64,000 nucleotides of DNA from Hyaloperonospora brassicae (taxonomy: Eukaryota > Oomycota > Peronosporomycetes > Peronosporales > Peronosporaceae): positions 186,001-250,000 of the forward strand of contig CANTFL010001407.1 in assembly GCA_947650285.1 (NCBI GenBank), given 5' to 3'. Below are positions 57,399 through 64,000 of this stretch, piece by piece. Within the stretch, counting starts at the first letter, position 1. The number at the start of each line of letters is the position of its first letter. The notes beneath the pieces are model-generated. The model was not told the origin of the DNA. It saw nothing but the letters and a program-made list of their open reading frames with translations, and did no database searches. The translations under genes and the position numbers were made by a program.

Positions 57399-59399
57399 TG
57401 CTGTCGTACTTATTAGCGCGGCAATGAGGCCAGCGTGATGATATCAACAGAACATTACGGTAAAATTGAGCTTTTGTCCAATGATCGACATAGAAAGTAG
57501 TAATGCTCCTGGTGACAAAGTTTTGCTGATTATTGCAAGTCGTAAGTAGAAAAAGAGTCTTCTTAGCACGCAACTCTAATCGCGCATTGTAGGCAGCGTC
57601 AGTGATGGCGTACACTCTAATGTGTGAATACTGCTTGGCGTATGCTTCAACTTTTTCATGGTGCAGATACTTACAGGTTAGGGAGAAACAAATCCGGCAA
57701 GTGTAATGCTGGTAGTCCATATGGAAAACTATACAGATGTAAAGCAAACTTGTGCTATCTGGACGAAGCACTTTTTTAGCGCTCCGGCATAGCCTCGTGG
57801 GGTTAAGGATGCTGAGGTGGACGCAACTACGATCGTGCAGAAGTTAACAACAACGATTTTTCAGAGCGACAAATGCATTATAAAGTTATTGAATAAGATG
57901 TGCTCGGACTTATCGAGGGGCATACACGGTTCTACTTGCAGGCTCATACCGTATCTTACCTACTTTTGTGCTTGAATTGAAATGGGGGTACACGTCGGTT
58001 TATATTCAGCAAAAAGTTGTGCTCTACAACAGGGATGAGATCCCATTGAAAATGGCATTCGAACACCGTATCAGTTGTTTATGGCTGACATGTGTCAGTC
58101 ACCAAAAATAGGATCTAAAAGGCATTCATTCGAGCGTTATTCTATATATTATACACGTTTAGTCTTAAGTGTTATTTTACATTAAAAATAAATATCAGTT
58201 CACCTTTGATCTATGTGAAAAATTGCCCCTTTTAGGCGTCTCACCTCGAAAGAGAGTTAAGTATTGATAAGACATATACAAATCAGCAAACTGTGCAGTC
58301 GATTCATTATTTTGTTAATGTTTTTTGAAGATATGCCTAGAGCTGTACGATCGTTGGATCGTAGGGTCGTGTTCTTGTAAGAAGAGAGCTTTCTCGTCAA
58401 GCAGAAAGCCTTTCTCTGGATAGAAGCTGTGGTAGCTCCGCTACATGTATTGGCACATGAACTAATTACAAAACAGACAGCGAAAGCGTTCCTTGTTTAA
58501 TGCAAATTCAAGAAATTTGCAATCAAGCGAAAACCGATAGATTGACAACAATAATCCTAGCAAACGCAATCGAGAATCGCCCGCACTTACTTTATAGTAA
58601 CATTGGCGATCGCAAATAGCTACTTGTCGACAAGGTCCTTCTGGCTTTGTATAAATACACGGAAAGAGATACACATTGACCACTGCAATAAGTATAAAAA
58701 TATTCTGTATAAGATATACGTAATATATTTCTTACCGTCACACAATAGGAAATTGACGTTGCGAGATACTTAGCAATTAAAGATACATGCTATAACGCAG
58801 TAAGCGTAGTAAATTTTATATGGTACTAATTGTGTCAAACCAATTCTATATTGATTAAATACATACACCAATATTGCTCTCGGGAGTCGAGATTACGTAA
58901 ATGTCACGCTTGGAGGTGGTATTCGGAGCCGCTCCACCATTATGAGATATACTACATGATATAAACTAATTGCACCACCAACCGCTGCTGGACGTGAACT
59001 TGAATAGTATCAAATTAAATTATTTAGATTCGATTGTATGATAAAGCTAAGGGAACAAAAAAGGACGTTAATTTCGACACGGCTTAGTTTTTAAAATCCA
59101 AAAAATTTGTTTTTGTGAAACAGAGCAGGTTTCTGCTCATATGATTTCTGCCTCTGTATATACGGCATGCCTGCAATTTTATAAACTCACACGCTTCGAC
59201 TATTATCAATTACAGGAATTACTTTTATAGAAGAAATCGGATGCCTTACACACCTAGAACCCTTTCGGAGCCCGTTCAATGAAAACGGAAAGTTTATCTA
59301 CCATAAATATATTGATTAAGGGAGAAATGTTTAAATTACTTGTAAATATTACCCACATACAATTCATCTCTAACGGAATGCGATTAAATATTTCGTTTA
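57399..59399. other. No gene recognised; faint LTR-like traces near the end
   Basis: AT-rich. Around 58940-58995 a faint match to the LTR (ACCGCTGCTGGACG against AATCGCTGCTAGACG) suggests the worn 5' LTR of the third chromovirus copy. Nothing else is supported. Confidence 0.4.
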
Positions 59400-62300
59400 A
59401 GCAGTGACATCGCCATTATCGACCCATTAGAGGCTCTCTATAGAGACCAAATTGCTGCTAAAGGTATAAAGAATACTGGCTTTAACCACAAGGCATAGAA
59501 CAAGCTGCTCAATTAAATATGTGGGTGCTAAACAACAGACTGTTGAAAAAGCATCTTCCTACTGAAGCTATAGGTGGTCGACGCACGTCGTCGAGCCGGT
59601 AGTGTAATAAATGATATTATCAAGAACGTAAGTGTCGAGGGAGAATCTTCGTATATATGTTAATCTAATCCGACATCGTCAAAAGGTCTCTTTTCAATGT
59701 CGACGTCGGCATGTAATTTGATTCCTCCCTATCCAACTAAAATATAATGTCTAAGCCCTAGGGTTAGCAATAGAGATGAAAGGCCTATATCTTTTAGACC
59801 ATTTCAGGTCTGTAAAAACCGAATTATTTGAAAAATTAAGCTGCCACAAGCCGAGTTTGGATCTCGTGCTAATTTTAATATTATAGGTAGGGTAAGTTCG
59901 ATGTGCGTGGTTTTAGGCAGAAGGTTTAATAATCTCGAGATTTATTGATATCACGCCCGATCGTGAAAACACTAAGGCAAATAGGTGGATCCAGCGTCTT
60001 CCATATTTTTCTATAAGACCCGAATGGTTTGCCTAAAACTGAAGTCACTATAGGCATGTTTCTTAGTGGCGTAACATACATCTTTAAGGTTGAGACAAGC
60101 CGAGGTTATTTCGTCCACCCATGGTCGACCTTATTTTTGTCAGAAAGACAGAAACCGAGTGGTCCCAAACAAATTAATGTCTGATATGTAGAGAGGAGAT
60201 TAGCTGTTTGGATAAACGTATAGACGTCTCAAAAAATAGTGACCCGTGCACCATCTTACGTATGATCATTCGAAATGACTGTCCTGCAACCAAACTCAAT
60301 CGATACGCGATTCTAAGGTGGTTGCGATATTGCGACAGCGAAACCGGCAATCTAATACGTTATAAAGAGGAGGAGCGGAGCGCCCTGCTGATTCAGATAT
60401 TATATTAGTGATTGCAGGTTGCCCAAAAAAGTTGATCCAGCATACAGCCATTTTGTCGTAATTTCCGAATGATGAAGTATCTTATTAATATAAAGATGTA
60501 TAAAAAGCTTAACATATTACGTCAAGCTTTAGCTGATTCTGAGGCATCAAACAATGGTATCGTCGCCACTCGCAACATGTTCGTATTCTCTCGTAATTTG
60601 GGCGTACCTCAATCTTACGAAAATGACGTTGCGCCTTTCACGGGTGCATTCGGAATGGTAAAGAGACGATTATCGATACATTTCATTGCACTAGTATGTG
60701 ATCCTTACGACACGTATTCAATATTCTAATTGACGGACAAGTCTGATGTCATCCTTGGTCTACCACTTCGTAAAAAGTACGAGTTTTGGACCAGATAGCA
60801 TTATAAATTTGTGAAGATATCATCCACTTGTTCATCACGTAGCTATCAGCTGAACGTCTTGAATATTTCACAGCGTGTGGATATGCTACAAGTGATTGCA
60901 ATGACATCCCTTGTGCTTCAGTCGTTGAAGATTTGCGCTAAAGCACAGAGTAGTCGATAAAAATAACTGTGAAAAAGGGTAAAGCTATCGTGTAAACGAC
61001 AAACTTAAAAGTCAAAGTTCACTGCTCGAATATGTTAAGTAAACGAGATCATAAACTAAGCGCGCGATATCCAGTATAAGTCTAGGCGCATAAATAAGTT
61101 ATAACGTGGCTACCATAGAGATCGACCTTATGAAGAAAAATAACGGAGGGTCGAAGTCCTACGTACCTGGAAGGATAGGTTCTGAAATACTTAGGCCAAT
61201 TTTTTATACAAATCACCAAGACGATATATATCTTAGTGAATGGCAGGTCAAGCGTAGGCGTCTAACGTAGATCCGATAGTTCCTATGTTGTCAAATTTAG
61301 ACAAAAGACCCAATTATTAACTCTCGAACCAATATATAATTACAATATCTGCGTGGTTGGAAAGTTAAGCAGATCTGCTTACGCGTCGCAGAAAACAAAA
61401 ACATAGCCAATATTCAGTCGACTACAGTATTTGCTGAGCGAGAAATGACTATTAGCAGCTCATTAATGAACAAAAGATTTGTATATGAAAAGATTCGGAT
61501 CGAGTGATACACATTTTTAGCCTGGGAGTCACGCCAGGCAAAAACATTTACCAGGTTTTAAATATACAAACCAAGAATGAATTCCACGAGTTCGTTTGGT
61601 TTAAATTGACCAAGGTAAAGATACCCTTCACAAAATCTTACTAAAATCTTTTTTAATTACTATTTCATGAAGTAGGATCCACTAACTCGTATACAACTAC
61701 TTTCGATGACAAGTTCTCTGCCGAACGCTTAGCATCATGAAAATGAAGAGAATCGATACCACTCACAGCCATGGGATCTCACGAGAGCTGGAAGCAACAA
61801 GATGAAGGATGATAGCGCAAGCATTAAAAACAATACATCATATGGATGGTATTGGCTTACCCCGTAATCGAAGAAGTGTGATCAATAGTGCACTAAAGAG
61901 CACCAACTTTTCGTCGATAGATCTAATTAATGGGTTCGATCGGACGTTGTACTTAAATGGGATATCCGTTACACTGTGTTAGCCATGCCTATCGCTATAT
62001 TCTGATTGCAGCTAGTAAAACCGAAACAGCTTAGTAATGCCCTTTGAAAATTCAGTAGAAGTGTATCAAAATGTTAAGAATGTTGCGATATTTAGCACAG
62101 ATTACTTCGACAATTTTATTGTCCATAACCGGACTATGCATGCAAACTTCGACGTAAAATCCTACTTCATTCACGTCTAAACGGACTTTTAATTATTCTG
62201 TAAGCATTTGTGTGTGCCAATCTTCAGGGTGTACATTCGAGGCAAGCAATTTTTTTATTAATTGGATGCATCCTGGTTAAACACGGCGTTATCGTTGATC

Positions 62301-64000
62301 CGGAGATATCAAAGCGGTCACCAACTGGCATGTGCCAGTCGATGCCAGTGGACAATAAAGACCTTGAATGAGCGGCGTTCTCGTACAAATACTTAGACGA
62401 ATACGCTGGAATGATAGTGAATAGCTCATTTTTGTTCAAGAAAAGCGAAAAGTTGTCGTGTAGTACTGCGTGTCCTAATTTATTCGGGGTATCAAGCAGA
62501 GCGTAAATGTAAAGCCTTTTTTGGCATTTGTCGATCTGTGCAGACCATTTCGAGTGGTCTGTATCCCAGAAGTTTGAATTGATACGCGTTGATGCAGATT
62601 TATACATTCAGTGAGAGGCGAGTCGTTTATTATCAGCCGCTCAGAATCAACATTTTGAGCGCAACCACAGCGTATGACAAGTAAAACCATTTTATATAGT
62701 ATTGAATAGCCAATCTACGCATTGGATTCTTTAAATATAGACCGTCCATCGTCTGCATGGATTATGCGTCGTTACACACGACCGTAAACATTTCATAGCT
62801 CTTGAAATGAATGGGGATGTGGCTGCAGTTCTTTGCGGAGTATGATTTATTCGCTTTATACAAGCCAAACCGGCTGAATGTCTTCCTCTTGGCTCGTGTC
62901 CTGAGACATTAATCAAGAAGTGGCTGAGTCATATATCAGAATGATACGTCAACCTTGACTTTTTTGCCGACCAGCTGGGTCTTGTCGTCGAATAAGCTTC
63001 ACTTCTTGATAGTGGACTATACGCAAATAAATGACTTTTATATTTAATCGATAATAATATATAGCATCTCCGTCTGGTTCATATAATTTTGGAGTGTAAT
63101 TTTGCAGAAGCTAGGGGAAGTCGTGGACGTGGAAATACCTACCTCAAGATCTCTCTTGCATTATTAATATGCCAGTATCTCGACGTTACCAACTGCATTG
63201 GGTTTGGTAAGGTTTGTCTGTCTATATATTCTGAGCACCTTCAAATCATGCATCATGCAGTCTCTATCGGTTCTGGAAGAGTGCTACGTGTAGTTAAGGA
63301 TAAATTTGGGGTCCCGAAAGACGGGCTCAAGAAAACAAACATTCTTTGTTGCGGTGATCGTTAATAATATGGTGCATATAACTGCAGGATACAAAATAAA
63401 TGCAGCCGTGGACTGTCATCTTGTCATGGTAAACAAGGAATTTAGCATCCGCAGACCTTATCCCTTTGTCTTGCCTCCGGCGTAGCCCTCAATTTTAAAT
63501 ATTTTTAACAATTAATAAATCCTATGGTTAGAATAAGATAAACGATGCCTGTATAAGATTTTAAAGAAGCTAGAGGCCAATTATAATGTAAAAGTAGGGG
63601 TCTTTGCCAAGGCACGTGCAAACGAAATAAGTTTGACCGTTTTCTTACTAATTGTCAAACTTGTTTACAATAATTTGGTGCATGCATCAGGTTCGCATAC
63701 ACTGTTTCCTTAATGCCAATGGCTTGTGTCATTCTTGATCAATAATACTACTACTTTGCATGTTCAAGTTGGGTGGGAGGTACTCTAGTCAGACAACAAT
63801 CTGATAAATTCCCATCACGCATCGAGCTAATTCTTGATGCAAAAATACCGCCATCGACGCAATTGACATCGACGAAGAAGACGGACGTAGCAAAAGCTAA
63901 ATAGAATGGTGAACACACACGATGATGAAGATGTCGGTATATTGATCATCCTCAGTGACTATGTAAGGGAGGATATTGATACTCGCTGAGGAAGGAAAAA
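59400..64000 (+). mobile_element. Highly decayed Ty3/gypsy chromovirus (copy 3), runs off the window
   Basis: Worn homology to copy 1 runs in the same order: gag (about 59407-59600), protease tail (DVILGLP near 60745), the linker and RT start (61240-61560), RT (about 61860-62170, with YFDNF where YFDDV is expected), RNase H (about 62500-62910), integrase zinc region (near 63110) and the acidic segment (about 63860-63980). Stops are everywhere. Catalytic D-to-N in RT confirms it is dead. The antisense-gene region would lie beyond the window. Confidence 0.75.

Noticed and set aside
1..64000. CRISPR arrays, operons, rRNA genes or prophage
   Set aside because: No regularly spaced repeats or bacterial gene organisation. 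The content is eukaryotic and transposon-rich.

Overview
This window looks like nuclear DNA of an oomycete, most likely a Peronosporales species (Phytophthora or downy mildew type). Four things point that way: an M96-like bZIP/START-like protein, Ty3/gypsy chromoviruses and LINEs that resemble those I know from Phytophthora, TCAYTYY initiator-like sites upstream of start codons, and many decayed, AT-rich repeats. The species is not determined. Ordinary genes are scarce. I find one convincing host gene (4097-5473, minus, bZIP plus START-like domain), one plausible small secreted/membrane protein (26499-26936, minus), and several decayed genes.

Layout: 1-4090 holds scraps that look like coding sequence but no intact gene. 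4097-5473 is the bZIP/START gene, with a CT-rich leader. 5600-12250 is mostly empty apart from a solo LTR (8316-8756) and a tRNA-derived SINE-like unit (11925-11996). 12255-13612 is a deleted Ty1/copia element containing a reverse-oriented Ty3/gypsy LTR. 14870-22848 is a full-length Ty3/gypsy chromovirus with two LTRs, followed by another solo LTR (22974-23410). 23411-40435 is gene-poor and increasingly AT-rich, with the secreted protein and a heavily stopped pseudogene (29281-30592). 40435-46199 is a second, 5'-truncated copy of the same chromovirus family with a different LTR subfamily. 47690-50030 is a LINE 3' fragment on the minus strand. 53419-54562 is an internally deleted Mutator-like (MULE) element with long terminal inverted repeats. 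54818-55311 is a decayed secreted-protein gene. 56995-57393 is a solo LTR. About 59400 to the end is a third, very old copy of the chromovirus.

The most interesting object is inside the Ty3/gypsy family. Copy 1 carries an intact 534-codon reading frame on the antisense strand (20722-22326). It starts just inside the 3' LTR and runs back across the chromodomain and the integrase C-terminal linker of the sense polyprotein. The sense gag-pol of the same copy has about nine stops and at least three frameshifts, while this antisense frame has none. In copy 2 (44035-45626) the same antisense protein is recognisable from its start codon to its coiled coil and basic C-terminus. Both copies also share an initiator-like element and a hairpin upstream of the antisense start. 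In the overlapping linker the sense residues have drifted, but the antisense coiled-coil character is kept. I interpret it as an extra antisense gene of this retrotransposon lineage; its function is unknown.

The LTRs are also unusual: each B-type LTR is a chain of six perfect inverted repeats. Three solo LTRs have perfect 5-bp target duplications, and the three internal copies form an age series of one family.
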